From JAJXWB01 sp046349215 (GTDB lineage Bacteria; Pseudomonadota; Alphaproteobacteria; Rhizobiales; Beijerinckiaceae), in the NCBI GenBank assembly GCA_046349215.1, contig JAXMCV010000005.1:1-64000 (forward strand): a stretch of DNA of 64,000 nt. The letters run 5' to 3'. Made by a program: the position numbers and the translations under genes. The notes beneath the pieces were generated by a model that ran no database searches, was not told the DNA's origin, and worked only from the letters and a program-made list of their open reading frames with translations. Below, piece after piece: positions 17,212 through 26,743 of this stretch. The stretch's first letter is position 1, and each line of letters opens with the position of its first letter.

Positions 17212-18468
17212 TCATTCCGCCGCTGTGGGGCGGGGGCGCCGGAAGGGGGCGAGGGCCCGCAGGCGGGCGGCGGCCTGGCGGTGCCAGTCCGGCAACATGA
17301 ACGTGCGCTCGATCAGTGCGTAGAAGACGAGGCCGGCCGTCACGATGGCGGCGTACTGGACGATCATCAGCGCGAAGACGCCGGCGAGCCCGAGGGCAGG
17401 CGCCAATTTTGCCGCGAGCGTCGAGATGACCTGCGTCGTCTGCATGTGCACGAGGTAGATCGAATAGCAGGCGCCGCCGATCAGGCTGATCCAGGGCGTC
17501 GCGCAGAAGGCGCGGAAGCCGGATTGCGGCGCCCAGGCGCCGACGAACATGGCGACGAGCGATGCATACATTGCAGCCCGCAGCGCCATCCCCGGCAGGA
17601 TGTCGTCGCCGGCGTTGGGAATGAGCAGATAGACGATCAGCCCGCCCCAGCCGATCCACGTTTGCGCGAGACGCGGAAGAAGGGCGGCTTTCCCGGCGAT
17701 CCAGCCCTGGGCGTCGCACAGCAGCATGCCCAGCCAGAAAAACGCGAAGAAACGCAAGATGCTCATGTCGACGAAGACGGGGCCGAGTTTCGCCGGCAGC
17801 GTGAGCGAGAGGAAGGCCGAGGCCGCAAGCAGGCCGGCGCCGAACACGATGCGCGCCATGTCGTTCGTCAGCCGGAACCACAGCCAGAACAGGAGCGGCG
17901 CCAGGATGTAGAACTGCACTTCGACTTCCAGGGACCAGCCCGGCGGGAATAGGCGCGGATAGGCGCCCCAGATCAGCCCGTGCATGTAGACGAGGCTGCC
18001 GAGCAGGCTGGTGGTCAGCGAAGCGGGTTCGCCCTTGAAATGATTGGCGCCTTCCGGCGTGTAGCCGGTCACGACGAGCGCCAGCCACGTACAGATCAAA
18101 AGCACGATGTAGGGCGGCTCGATGCGCAGCATCCGGCGCCAGTAGTAGGACTTCAGGAATTTTCCGCTCAGCGGCGACACGCGCGCCTTGCGCGCCTGCG
18201 TGGCAATGATGAAACCCGAGATCGCGAAGAACAGATAGACGCCGAGGCCGGCGCGCTGGAACAGGTCGGCGACCGCGTTGCCTTCGGCTAAATCGCGGGC
18301 GGACGGGAAGAAGCGCACGGCGCGCTCGGCGACATGGCCGACCACGACGATGGCGATGGCGAAGAAGCGCAGGCCATCGATTTCCGGTCGATAGGCGCCG
18401 CCCGACATGCGGCGACGGAAATTCGTCGGCGCGTCGGACAGGAAAGACCAGAGGGCTGAAACGGACAT
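17212..18468 (-). CDS. Acyltransferase 3 (OafA/YrhL-like) membrane acyltransferase
   Basis: A 418-residue integral membrane protein with about ten hydrophobic helices. The opening YRPEIDGLRFFAIAIVVVGH contains the His of the acyltransferase 3 active region, and FFAISGFIIATQ and PPGWSLEVEVQFYILAPLL are standard motifs of the family. Such proteins O-acetylate or O-acylate surface sugars. It is divergent from the polymerase gene of the exopolysaccharide locus and likely decorates that polymer. Confidence 0.9.
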   Translation of the reverse strand: MSVSALWSFLSDAPTNFRRRMSGGAYRPEIDGLRFFAIAIVVVGHVAERAVRFFPSARDLAEGNAVADLFQRAGLGVYLFFAISGFIIATQARKARVSPLSGKFLKSYYWRRMLRIEPPYIVLLICTWLALVVTGYTPEGANHFKGEPASLTTSLLGSLVYMHGLIWGAYPRLFPPGWSLEVEVQFYILAPLLFWLWFRLTNDMARIVFGAGLLAASAFLSLTLPAKLGPVFVDMSILRFFAFFWLGMLLCDAQGWIAGKAALLPRLAQTWIGWGGLIVYLLIPNAGDDILPGMALRAAMYASLVAMFVGAWAPQSGFRAFCATPWISLIGGACYSIYLVHMQTTQVISTLAAKLAPALGLAGVFALMIVQYAAIVTAGLVFYALIERTFMLPDWHRQAAARLRALAPFRRPRPTAAE

Positions 18469-18609
18469 GGGCGGCTCCGCGGCCGATCCTGCACGGCGCG
18501 GGTTAGCGCCTCTCTAACGCCGCAAGCGTCTTTCTTTCCGGAATGTTAACCGTGATTGCGTCTGATGGGGCCGGCGCAGCCCGCCCTGTCCGAGCCAGCC
18601 GGAGACGGC

Positions 18610-19908
18610 GTGACCACCGCATTCCATCCGGTCCTCAACCGCACCGCGCAGACGGAGAAGCTGCTGCGCATCGTGCTGACGCTGATGCTGGCCCTGTCCT
18701 GCGTCTCCTTCGTCGAGCCGAGCCCGTACGAATTCTTCTTCTTCCTGCTGATCCCGGTCGCCCTCCTGAACGGCGTCGCCGTCACGCGCACGACCATGAC
18801 GCTGTTCTTCATCCTGTTCACGATTGTCGTGTCGCAATTCTTCGCGCTGGTGCCCTACATCCAGTACCGCGTGGTCGGCGACGGGCTTACGCCGTCGATC
18901 TACACGATCTACACCGTCTATCTCTACGCGTCGGCGGTTCTGTTCGCGATCATCTTCTCGCATCACACGGAAGCGCGCGTCGGGCTCGCGCTCAAGGCCT
19001 ATGCCTTCTCCTGCGTGTTCGCGGGCGCCTGGGGTATCCTGTCCTTCATCAATTTCATGGGCATCGGCGACCGCGAGCCGATCGACGGCCGTATCGCCGG
19101 TCCCTTCAAGGATCCGAACGTGCTCGGCTCCTATTGCATCATGGGCGTGCTCTACCTTACGCAATCCATGCTCCTGTCGAAGCGGCACACGCTCGTGAAG
19201 TTCGCCGGAATGCTCGTCGCCTTCGTCGGCGGCACGTTCTTCTCGATGTCGCGCGGCTCGCTTGGCGCGATGATGTTCGGCTTCCTGTTTCTCCTGACGT
19301 CCACCTGGTTCACATCCGAGCGGATCGTGCGCCGGCGCATCCTTTACGGCGTTTCGCTCGCCGTGTTTCTCGGCGTCGCCGGCGCAGGCGTCATCGCCAC
19401 GTCGACCGACATGGTCGAGAACATCGCGATCCGCGCGCAGGTCACGCAGGAATACGACGGCGGCGAGACCGGCCGCTTCGGCAATCAGCGCCGTTCGCTC
19501 AACATGCTGATCGAGCGGCCGTTCGGCCTCGGCCCGTTCCGCTTCCCCGTCTATTTCCAGTTGCAGCCGCACAATTCCTACATCGGCGCCTTTTCCGACG
19601 CCGGCTGGATCGGCGGCATGTTCTTCATCATTCTCGTCGCCAGCACGAGCTTCATCGCGATCCGGATGGCGGTTACGCGTTCGCCTTTCATGCGGCAAGC
19701 GCAGGTCCTGGCGCCGGGCGCGCTCGGCTTCTTCCTGCAGGCGCTGCAGATCGACATCGACCATTGGCGCTTCGTGTTCCTGATGATCGGCGCGATCTGG
19801 GGTATGGAATCGGCGCGTCGCGCCATTCTCGCGCGACAAGCAGCGGCTTCGCCTGTGGCGGGTCGGATCGCCTACGATTATCGCGCGGGCGAAATGGCGA
19901 CGCGCTGA
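18610..19908 (+). CDS. O-antigen ligase/polymerase-like membrane protein (Wzy/ExoQ type)
   Basis: About 432 residues with ten or more hydrophobic helices and the Wzy_C type pattern: GRIAGPFKDPNVLGSY in one loop and a large periplasmic loop ending in GLGPFRFPVYFQLQPHNSYI with the conserved His. GTG at 18610 has GGAG 5 bp upstream and is preferred; ATG at 18565 in the same frame is possible. It probably polymerises repeat units of the exopolysaccharide in the periplasm. Confidence 0.82.
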   Translation: MTTAFHPVLNRTAQTEKLLRIVLTLMLALSCVSFVEPSPYEFFFFLLIPVALLNGVAVTRTTMTLFFILFTIVVSQFFALVPYIQYRVVGDGLTPSIYTIYTVYLYASAVLFAIIFSHHTEARVGLALKAYAFSCVFAGAWGILSFINFMGIGDREPIDGRIAGPFKDPNVLGSYCIMGVLYLTQSMLLSKRHTLVKFAGMLVAFVGGTFFSMSRGSLGAMMFGFLFLLTSTWFTSERIVRRRILYGVSLAVFLGVAGAGVIATSTDMVENIAIRAQVTQEYDGGETGRFGNQRRSLNMLIERPFGLGPFRFPVYFQLQPHNSYIGAFSDAGWIGGMFFIILVASTSFIAIRMAVTRSPFMRQAQVLAPGALGFFLQALQIDIDHWRFVFLMIGAIWGMESARRAILARQAAASPVAGRIAYDYRAGEMATR

Positions 19909-21062
19909 CGCATCAGCGCGCGTTCGCCGGCGGGCGTGCAGCCGACATTCCTGATGCGGGCGTAATACAGGTATGGCGTGTCGCCCGCATCGTCGAAATT
20001 GCGGCCCTTCGCATCGGGATCGAGCAGCGAGGGATAGGATGTGATCCAGCCGTCGCGGTTGACGTCGCCGGAAGCCCCGCAGGGCTGCGCCGTATTGGGC
20101 GTCGCCGCCAGAAGCGCCGCCTGCGACCAGTGGATGAGATCGCGCGAGGTCGCGTAGTAGAGGCCGGTGAAGGGAAAGCGCCCCTCGACGCGCGGCGCTT
20201 CCCAGACCGCGACGAAATTGCCGCTCGGGCGATGCCGCACGACCGCGCCGACCGCGTAGCCGAAAGGCTCGATCGTCGCGCAGGCCGGCTGCGGCGCATC
20301 GGATTTCGGCCCGTAGGGATCGCGCCAGCGCACGGTGAAGTCGCGGCCGTCCCATGCGCGCCACTTGGAAGAATCCATCGGATCGCGCGTGCGGATCAGG
20401 CACTCGCCTGGCTGTTGCCCGGTCCAGCCGGTCGTCGACACGAAGGCGTAGACGAACCCGTCCTTGCCGAACATGTTCGACGGATTGAAGAAGCCGCGAT
20501 GCCTTGTCTGGCCGACATCCTGCCTGAACGGCGTCGCGGCCAGCACCATCGGGTCGGCGGGCGCGAAGTTCGCGCCGCCGTCCGTCGAACGAAACGCGAG
20601 AATGGCGTTCCACCAGCAGGCGAGCGCGTCGGTCGTAATGCAGCGTCCAGGATGCGTCTCTGCGTGATATTCGTCATGCACGAGCGCAGCGACGTTGCGG
20701 CCGTCCGCCGTCCACGTCGCGGTGATGTAGCGTCGCCCGTCGTATTTCGCGGGATCCGCGTCCTCGTGCGACGCAAGCGCGACGTGGCAATCGATCTTGA
20801 GATGATCGAGGCCAGGTCCGCGCAGGGCGCGCGCCTGGAAATGCAGCGCGAACATGACGACGGAGCCGTCGGCGGCGCGATAGGCTCGGGGATTGACGTC
20901 GGGCAGGTCGACCGGCGCGCAGCGATCGTCCATGCCGAAGACCTTTTCGGCCTTGCCTTCCATCGTCAGGCGAAGGGCCGGAGCCTCCTGCGCGCGCGCA
21001 ATCGCGGGTTGCAAGCAGACGAGCAGGGCGGCTGCGGCGGCCCTGCGCGCCTCAATAGGCAT
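19878..21062 (-). CDS. Exported protein of unknown function, probable beta-propeller
   Basis: A 394-residue protein with an N-terminal signal peptide ending in PAIARA. The mature part has repeated strand pairs with Asp-rich turns (STDGGANFAPADPMV, TSRDLIHWSQAALL) like five-bladed or sialidase-type propellers, and six or more cysteines. I do not recognise the family. It sits within the exopolysaccharide locus, overlaps the end of the polymerase gene by 31 bp on the opposite strand, and overlaps the start of the next gene's 3' end by 11 bp. A role in binding or trimming the polymer is inference. Confidence 0.7.
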   Translation of the reverse strand: MPIEARRAAAAALLVCLQPAIARAQEAPALRLTMEGKAEKVFGMDDRCAPVDLPDVNPRAYRAADGSVVMFALHFQARALRGPGLDHLKIDCHVALASHEDADPAKYDGRRYITATWTADGRNVAALVHDEYHAETHPGRCITTDALACWWNAILAFRSTDGGANFAPADPMVLAATPFRQDVGQTRHRGFFNPSNMFGKDGFVYAFVSTTGWTGQQPGECLIRTRDPMDSSKWRAWDGRDFTVRWRDPYGPKSDAPQPACATIEPFGYAVGAVVRHRPSGNFVAVWEAPRVEGRFPFTGLYYATSRDLIHWSQAALLAATPNTAQPCGASGDVNRDGWITSYPSLLDPDAKGRNFDDAGDTPYLYYARIRNVGCTPAGERALMRQRVAISPAR

Positions 21063-22620
21063 TCTCGGCCTTGATGAGCGCGAACGGCGTCATCGCGAGA
21101 ATGTAGATGTCGAACAGCAACGACCAGTTCTCGATGTAGAACAGGTCGTATTCGACGCGCTTCTGTATCTTTTCCGGCGTGTCCGTCTCGCCGCGCCAGC
21201 CGTTGATCTGCGCCCAGCCGGTGATGCCGGGCTTGACGCGATGGCGTGCGAAATAGCCGTCCACCACCTGCTCATAGGGGTGCTCGGCGGCCTTGGCGGA
21301 AATGGCGTGCGGGCGCGGGCCGACCAGCGACAGATTGCCCTTGAACACGACATTGAACAATTGCGGCAGTTCGTCGAGCGAGGTCTTGCGGATGAAGCGA
21401 CCGACGCGCGTCACGCGCGGATCGCCGCGCGTCACCTGCTTGGCGACCGTATAGTCGAGCTGGTCGGAATACATCGAACGGAACTTGAAGACCTCGATCT
21501 CCTCGTTGTTGAAGCCATGCCGCTTCTGCCGGAAGAGAACGGGGCCGCGCGAGTCGAGTTTCACGGCGAGCGCGATCGCCAGCATGACCGGCGACAGCAG
21601 GACCAGGCAGATGACGCCGACGATGCGGTCGAAAGCCGATTTGACGACGACGTCCCAGTCGGCGATCGGCTTGTCGAACACGTCGAGAACCGGCACCGCG
21701 CCGATCCACGAATAGGAACGTGGACGGAAGCGCAGCTTGTTGGTGTGCGCGGCGAGGCGAATGTCGATCGGCAGCACCCAGAGCTTGCGCAGCATCTGCA
21801 GGATGCGCGTCTCTGCGGTGATGGGAAGCGTGAAGATGATGAGGTCGATGCGCGTGCGGCGCGCGAATTCTACGAGATCGTCCACCGTTCCGAGCTTCGG
21901 GAATCCGGCGACGACTTCCGGCGAGCGATCGTCGGTGCGATCGTCGAAAACGCCGCAAATGCGCACGTCGGTGTGCTTCTGCGCGGCGAGCGCGCGCAGC
22001 ACCTCTTCGCCGGCTTCACCGCCCCCCACGACGACGGTGCGGCGTTCGAGCGCGCCGGACGCCGTCATGCGGCGGACGAGCATCGCCAGAATCGTTCGCT
22101 CGCAGGCGAGCGCCACAAGGCCGACCGCATACCAGGAGAGAAGCCAGACGCGCGAGAAGACGAGGTCGTGCTTGAGGAAGAAGATGCCGGCGAGCGCCAC
22201 GAGCAGCGCGAAGGACCAGCCCGCCACGATGCGAACGCTGTGCAGCAGCGGCGTGCGGTAGGCGGCGACGGAGTTGAGGTCGAGGAACTGGAAGCAGATC
22301 TGCGCGATCAGCGCGACCGAGGGAATGGCGACCGCGTATTCGAAGGACAGAGGCGCCGCGACGTAGAGGCGATGCACGGCGAAGCCCGCCGCCGTCAGCA
22401 GGGCGAGTTCGACAATGCGCGCGAGGCCCGTGACCACGACCGCCGAATAGGCGCGGCGCGGGCGGGTATTGGCGAGCGTCTCGGCCAGCGCGTTGCGGCG
22501 CAGCGCCTCCTGCGCGGATTGCTCCTGCAATTGCGCCTCGGACAGCGGCTCGCGAAGGCGCTCCGGGGGCGCTTCGACTCGGGCTAGGCGTGAAATGATC
22601 GTCATCGGCATTTCGTTCAT
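21052..22620 (-). CDS. Undecaprenyl-phosphate sugar phosphotransferase (WcaJ/ExoY-like)
   Basis: A 522-residue polyprenyl glycosylphosphotransferase. The N-terminal half has four membrane helices and a CoA-binding-like domain (VVVGGGEAGEEVLRALA). The C-terminal half is the catalytic bacterial sugar transferase domain, with SPVMLAIALAVKLDSRGPVLFRQKRHG, KFRSMYSD, and RKTSLDELPQLFNV, quoted here in parts. It starts the lipid-linked repeat unit by transferring sugar-1-phosphate to undecaprenyl phosphate. ATG at 22620 overlaps the upstream stop in an ATGA. Confidence 0.93.
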   Translation of the reverse strand: MNEMPMTIISRLARVEAPPERLREPLSEAQLQEQSAQEALRRNALAETLANTRPRRAYSAVVVTGLARIVELALLTAAGFAVHRLYVAAPLSFEYAVAIPSVALIAQICFQFLDLNSVAAYRTPLLHSVRIVAGWSFALLVALAGIFFLKHDLVFSRVWLLSWYAVGLVALACERTILAMLVRRMTASGALERRTVVVGGGEAGEEVLRALAAQKHTDVRICGVFDDRTDDRSPEVVAGFPKLGTVDDLVEFARRTRIDLIIFTLPITAETRILQMLRKLWVLPIDIRLAAHTNKLRFRPRSYSWIGAVPVLDVFDKPIADWDVVVKSAFDRIVGVICLVLLSPVMLAIALAVKLDSRGPVLFRQKRHGFNNEEIEVFKFRSMYSDQLDYTVAKQVTRGDPRVTRVGRFIRKTSLDELPQLFNVVFKGNLSLVGPRPHAISAKAAEHPYEQVVDGYFARHRVKPGITGWAQINGWRGETDTPEKIQKRVEYDLFYIENWSLLFDIYILAMTPFALIKAENAY

Positions 22621-23816
22621 TGAGCGGCCCGCCTCGCAGGCCCGGCCAGCGTCGCCAGCGGCCCCCGTTTGCGCGCCAGCGCCTCGCGATAGCCATCGAG
22701 GACGCCTTCGACCATGTTCGAGAGCGTGAAGCGGTTGCCGACATAGGTCGCGAGCTGGTCCGCGCCGACGAGGTTGCGTTCGCGCGGGCGGGCCATCATT
22801 TCCGAGATGGCGGCGGCCAGAACCGCCGGGTCGTCGCATTCGATGAGGCGGCCGGCGAGCGGACCGAAAATCTCGGGAATGCCGCCGACATTGGTCGCGA
22901 CCATCGGAACATGCGCGCCGGCGGCCTCGAGCACCACATAGGGAAGGGATTCGGCGCGGCTCGGCACGACGAGCATCTTGCCCAGTTCGAACGCTTGTCG
23001 CGCCGGCATCGCGCCGGCAAACCGCACCTGGTCGCCGTAGCCGACCTCCTCGGCGTGCCTTTCCAGCATTTCGCGGTCCGGCCCTGTGCCGACCAGCGTC
23101 AGGCTCGGTCGCTTGCCGAGGGAAGATTCCACCAGCGGCAGCGAATCGAGCAGCGTGTCGATGCCCTTCGCAGACCGGAGTTCGCCGATGTAGAAGAGGT
23201 CGCTCGCATCCGGTCGCGGCGTCACAGGCTGCAGTTCGGCCGGGCTGACGCCATTGACGATCACCCTGACGAGCGCGTCCGTCTTGCCGACCATGCGCTC
23301 GTAGCACCTGCCGATATAGGCGCTCTCGAACAGGAGAAGGTCGGTCGCGTAGCCGAGGACCTTCTCGACGCCCATGTAGAGGCGATGCGCCGCCGATCCC
23401 GGCCGGTAGTTGAACGACCCGCCGTGCGGCGTGTAGGCGCGGATCGGCGATCTCTCGCCGAAATCATAGAAGCCGGGCATGCGCGCATAGAGCGCGCCCT
23501 TGGCGCCATGCCCATGCACGACGTCGGGCCTGAGTTCGGACAGGCGCCGGGCGATGCGGACGAGGGCCGGACCGTCGCTGGGATGGGGCAGGCGTCGCAT
23601 GGGCAGGCGCAGGATGCCGAGTTCGAGCGAGGGGCTCAGGGATTCGAGGATTTCGGCCGCCCGGTCGCCGCCCGTCGACGAATCGCAGATCAGGCCGACA
23701 TGGTGGCCGCGCGCGGTCTGTTCCCGCGTCAGGTCGACCACGTGGCGGAAAAGCCCGCCGAGCGGCGCGCGCAGGACGTGGACGATTTTCAGAGGCTCGT
23801 CGGAGAAACTCGACAT
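22617..23816 (-). CDS. Glycosyltransferase family 4
   Basis: A 399-residue GT-B glycosyltransferase. The N-terminal acceptor domain starts HVLRAPLGGLFRHVVDL, and the C-terminal domain has the nucleotide-sugar-binding ESLPYVVLEAAG segment (EX7E motif) and NVGGIPEIFG. It would add a sugar to the lipid-linked exopolysaccharide unit on the cytoplasmic face. It forms a coupled pair with the phosphotransferase downstream. Confidence 0.92.
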   Translation of the reverse strand: MSSFSDEPLKIVHVLRAPLGGLFRHVVDLTREQTARGHHVGLICDSSTGGDRAAEILESLSPSLELGILRLPMRRLPHPSDGPALVRIARRLSELRPDVVHGHGAKGALYARMPGFYDFGERSPIRAYTPHGGSFNYRPGSAAHRLYMGVEKVLGYATDLLLFESAYIGRCYERMVGKTDALVRVIVNGVSPAELQPVTPRPDASDLFYIGELRSAKGIDTLLDSLPLVESSLGKRPSLTLVGTGPDREMLERHAEEVGYGDQVRFAGAMPARQAFELGKMLVVPSRAESLPYVVLEAAGAHVPMVATNVGGIPEIFGPLAGRLIECDDPAVLAAAISEMMARPRERNLVGADQLATYVGNRFTLSNMVEGVLDGYREALARKRGPLATLAGPARRAAQ

Positions 23817-23862
23817 TTATCAACCTGCCTTCGGCTAGCCGAGGGCAGTAAAAGTGAAAAGT

Positions 23863-24420
23863 TCAAAAGAAACGTTCACGAATCTGAACAGTGTCGCCCG
23901 GCTGGATCGGCTGGCTCATGTCGACCTCGCCCGTGACCTGCCGGCCGTCGACGATTCGCGTCAGGACGGCGTAGGATTGAGAGGCGCGGGGGGTAAATCC
24001 GCCGGCGATCGCCACCGCCGTCGTGACGGTCATGCCGTTGACGTAGGGATACTGGCCGGCCGTGGTCACTTCGCCGAGGATGAAGAAGGGGCGGTAGGCC
24101 TCCACTTCCGCGGAAACGCGCGGCTCGCGCAGATAGCCGTTGCGCAGGCGCTCCTCGATGGCGCGCTGGATGCCCGCGGTCGACATGCCGTTGACGGAGA
24201 CGATGCCGATCAAGGGCATTGAAATGTGGCCAGTTGCATCGACCGAATAGGAATTCGACAGCGAATCCTGGCCGAACACGATGATGCGGAGGCGGTCGCC
24301 CGGGCCGACGGCATAGGGCTGGTCGGAGGAATAGGCGAGCATTTCTGTCTGGTAGCGGGGCGCGCATCCGGCCGCGAAGGCCATCAGGATCACGCTCAAG
24401 GCTGCTGCCGTACGCCGCAT
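23863..24420 (-). CDS. Polysaccharide export lipoprotein (Wza/ExoF-like)
   Basis: A 185-residue outer-membrane polysaccharide exporter. The signal peptide ends in a lipobox (LMAFAAGC), followed by the Poly_export domain YAVGPGDRLRIIVFGQDSLS and a SLBB domain (FFILGEVTTAGQYPYVNGM). It is short compared with Wza (about 380 residues) but has the size of ExoF-type proteins. ATG at 24420 places the lipobox cysteine near residue 19. It is divergent from the chain-length gene. Confidence 0.9.
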   Translation of the reverse strand: MRRTAAALSVILMAFAAGCAPRYQTEMLAYSSDQPYAVGPGDRLRIIVFGQDSLSNSYSVDATGHISMPLIGIVSVNGMSTAGIQRAIEERLRNGYLREPRVSAEVEAYRPFFILGEVTTAGQYPYVNGMTVTTAVAIAGGFTPRASQSYAVLTRIVDGRQVTGEVDMSQPIQPGDTVQIRERFF

Positions 24421-24599
24421 CTGCTCACCGTCTCTCGCCCGCATCTCTCGGAGGCCCTGAAGCTCTTCTGAGGCGCCGAACCTCTTGGGACGCCCTCAAG
24501 CTTTTATGCCCGCATGGTTAACAAACGCTGACTCGACGCGGTTAACGCGCCCTCAACCATGACTCGGTAATTCTTGAAGAAAGCAGTCCGGAGTTGAGC

Positions 24600-26693
24600 A
24601 TGCGCGTCGAGTATTCCCAGCGGCAGCCCGCACCCGTCCCCGCCGAGCCGGAACTCGATCTGGGCGGCGTCGGTCGCGCGCTTTGGGCCAATCGCAAATG
24701 GGTGGTCATCCCGACGCTGCTCGCGCTCGCCGCCAGCACCGCCTTCGTCAACATCGTCAAGCCGCGCTACACGGCCGAGACGCGCGTGCTGCTGGAACAG
24801 CAGGACAGCTTCACGCCGCGCACGGAAAAGAACGCCGAGTACGGCAACGGCCCCCAGCTGGACGCCGAAGCCGTGAACAGCCAGATCCAGCTCGTCACCT
24901 CGCGCGACGTGGCGCGGCGGGCGATCAAGCAGATCGGCCTGCTCGGCAATTCCGAATTCGATCCGATGGCCAACGGGCTCGGCGCGCTGTCGCGACTCAT
25001 GGTGCTCGCCGGCCTGAAGCGCGATCCGACGACGCTCTCGCCCGAAGACCGGGTGATGGAGAATTATTTCGACAAGCTGACGGTCTTCTCGCCGACCAAG
25101 ACACGCGTGCTCAACATCGAATTCCAGGCGCGCGATCCCGATCTCGCGGCCAAGGCGGCGAATGCGATCGCCGACATCTACCTGGACTTCCAGCAGGACG
25201 CCAAGCGCGACATGGCGCGGCAGGCCGCCGCCTCGCTCGCCTCGCTCGTCGCGGATCTCAAGACGCGCGCCGCCGCCGCCGACGCGAAGGCCGAGGAATT
25301 CCGCGCCGAATCGGGGCTCCTACAGGGGTCCAACAATACGACGCTGAACACGCAGCAGCTCGGCGAGGTGAATACGGAGCTTTCGCGCGCCCGCACCGCG
25401 CAGGCCGATTCGCAGGCCAAGGCGAAGCTCATCCGCGACATGCTCAAGGCCGGCCGCGTGCCGGAAATCCCCGACGTCGCCAACAACGAGCTGATCCGCC
25501 GCATCTCGGAGCAGCGGGTCAATATCAAGGCGCAGCTCGCGCTCGAATCGCGCACGCTGCTTCCGGGCCACCCGCGCATCAAGGAACTGAATGCGCAACT
25601 CGCCGATCTCGACGAGGAATTGCGCACGGTCGGCGAGAAGACGGCGCGCGCGCTCGAGAACGACGCGAAGATCGCCGGCGCACGGGTCGAGAACCTGCAG
25701 ATGGCGCTCGACCAGCAGAAGAAGGTCGTCGGCGCCTCGGGCGCGGATGAAGTGCGGATGCGCGAACTCGACCGCGCCGCCCGCCAGCTCAAGGAAGAGC
25801 TGGAAGCCGCGACGACCAAGTATCAGGAGGCGCTGGCGCGCGAGAGTTCAAAGGCGACGCCCGCCGATGCGCGCATCGTGTCGCGCGCGCTCGCGCCGCA
25901 GCTGCCCTCGTTCCCGAAGAAGCTGCCGATCATCGGCTTTGCGACGCTGGCGGCACTCGTCTTCTCGATCGCCGCGATCGTCGCAAAGCAGCTTGCAACC
26001 GACATGCCGCGCTCGCGTCGCCGCAGCCTCGGTTCCCTGCCTGTCGATTCCCTGCGGCGCGAGGAGCCGCTGGTCGAGGCGCCCGGAACCGAATCGCCGG
26101 CGCCGGCCGCGATGCGCGGCATCCGCGCCGAAGTCGATCCGCATGCGCTGTCGCGGGCGCTCGCCTATGCGAAGAAGCTTGCCGAGCAGGGCGGCGAAAA
26201 CGGCGCGGTGGCGCTGATCGTCTGCGACGGCGACGACGACAAGGGATTTGCGCTGGCCACGGGCCGGGCGCTGGCGCGCGAGGGCCGCACCATTCTCGTC
26301 GCGATGGATGCATCCGCGCGGATGCCGGTGGCGCCTGGGCCGGGACTGGCCGACCTCTTCACGGGCGACGCCTCGTTCGGCGAGGCGATCCATCGTGATC
26401 CGGTGTCGCGCCTGCATGTTCTGGGCCCCGGCACGGTCGCGCGGTCGGACGCCAGCGCGCTCTGGGCGGCGCTGGACGCGTTGCAAGGCGCCTATGAATT
26501 CGTCGTGCTCGCCGCCTGCCGCAAGATCACGGTCGACGAGGCGGTCGCGGTCTCGCATGTCGCGTCGAGCGCAGCCGTCGTCGGCGATACGCCGTGGTCG
26601 ATGGCCGAAGTCGCGGCCGCGCTGGAGCAGGGCGGACTGCCGGCGCCCGCGCTGATCAGCGAAAGCGACAATGCCGAGCTGAGCGCGGCCTGA
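24600..26693 (+). CDS. Chain-length/co-polymerase protein (GumC/Wzc-like) with degenerate kinase domain
   Basis: A 697-residue inner-membrane protein. A Wzz domain with the first membrane helix is near residues 37-55, then long coiled coils (180-420), a GNVR-type segment and the second helix at about 441-463. The cytoplasmic C-terminal domain (517-697) has the bacterial tyrosine-kinase fold but not its catalytic motifs. The Walker A position reads CDGDDDKGFALAT, the Walker B position VVLAACRK has no Asp, and there is no C-terminal tyrosine cluster. It probably sets polymer length but cannot autophosphorylate. GGAG lies 6 bp before the ATG. Confidence 0.9.
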   Translation: MRVEYSQRQPAPVPAEPELDLGGVGRALWANRKWVVIPTLLALAASTAFVNIVKPRYTAETRVLLEQQDSFTPRTEKNAEYGNGPQLDAEAVNSQIQLVTSRDVARRAIKQIGLLGNSEFDPMANGLGALSRLMVLAGLKRDPTTLSPEDRVMENYFDKLTVFSPTKTRVLNIEFQARDPDLAAKAANAIADIYLDFQQDAKRDMARQAAASLASLVADLKTRAAAADAKAEEFRAESGLLQGSNNTTLNTQQLGEVNTELSRARTAQADSQAKAKLIRDMLKAGRVPEIPDVANNELIRRISEQRVNIKAQLALESRTLLPGHPRIKELNAQLADLDEELRTVGEKTARALENDAKIAGARVENLQMALDQQKKVVGASGADEVRMRELDRAARQLKEELEAATTKYQEALARESSKATPADARIVSRALAPQLPSFPKKLPIIGFATLAALVFSIAAIVAKQLATDMPRSRRRSLGSLPVDSLRREEPLVEAPGTESPAPAAMRGIRAEVDPHALSRALAYAKKLAEQGGENGAVALIVCDGDDDKGFALATGRALAREGRTILVAMDASARMPVAPGPGLADLFTGDASFGEAIHRDPVSRLHVLGPGTVARSDASALWAALDALQGAYEFVVLAACRKITVDEAVAVSHVASSAAVVGDTPWSMAEVAAALEQGGLPAPALISESDNAELSAA

Positions 26694-26743
26694 GCCGCGC
26701 TCACACGACGACATCCTGCGATAAAGCGGGTGCGGGGGCCGGT

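Noticed and set aside
18514..20613. 699-residue minus-strand open frame
   Set aside because: Antisense to the polymerase gene and in another frame of the propeller-like gene; the translation is charged low-complexity sequence typical of shadow frames.
24518..24555. CtrA-type sites between the export and chain-length genes
   Set aside because: TTAA at 24542-24545 is followed seven bases later by TCAA, not TTAA, and a second TTAA at 24518 is at the wrong spacing. The evidence is too weak to annotate.
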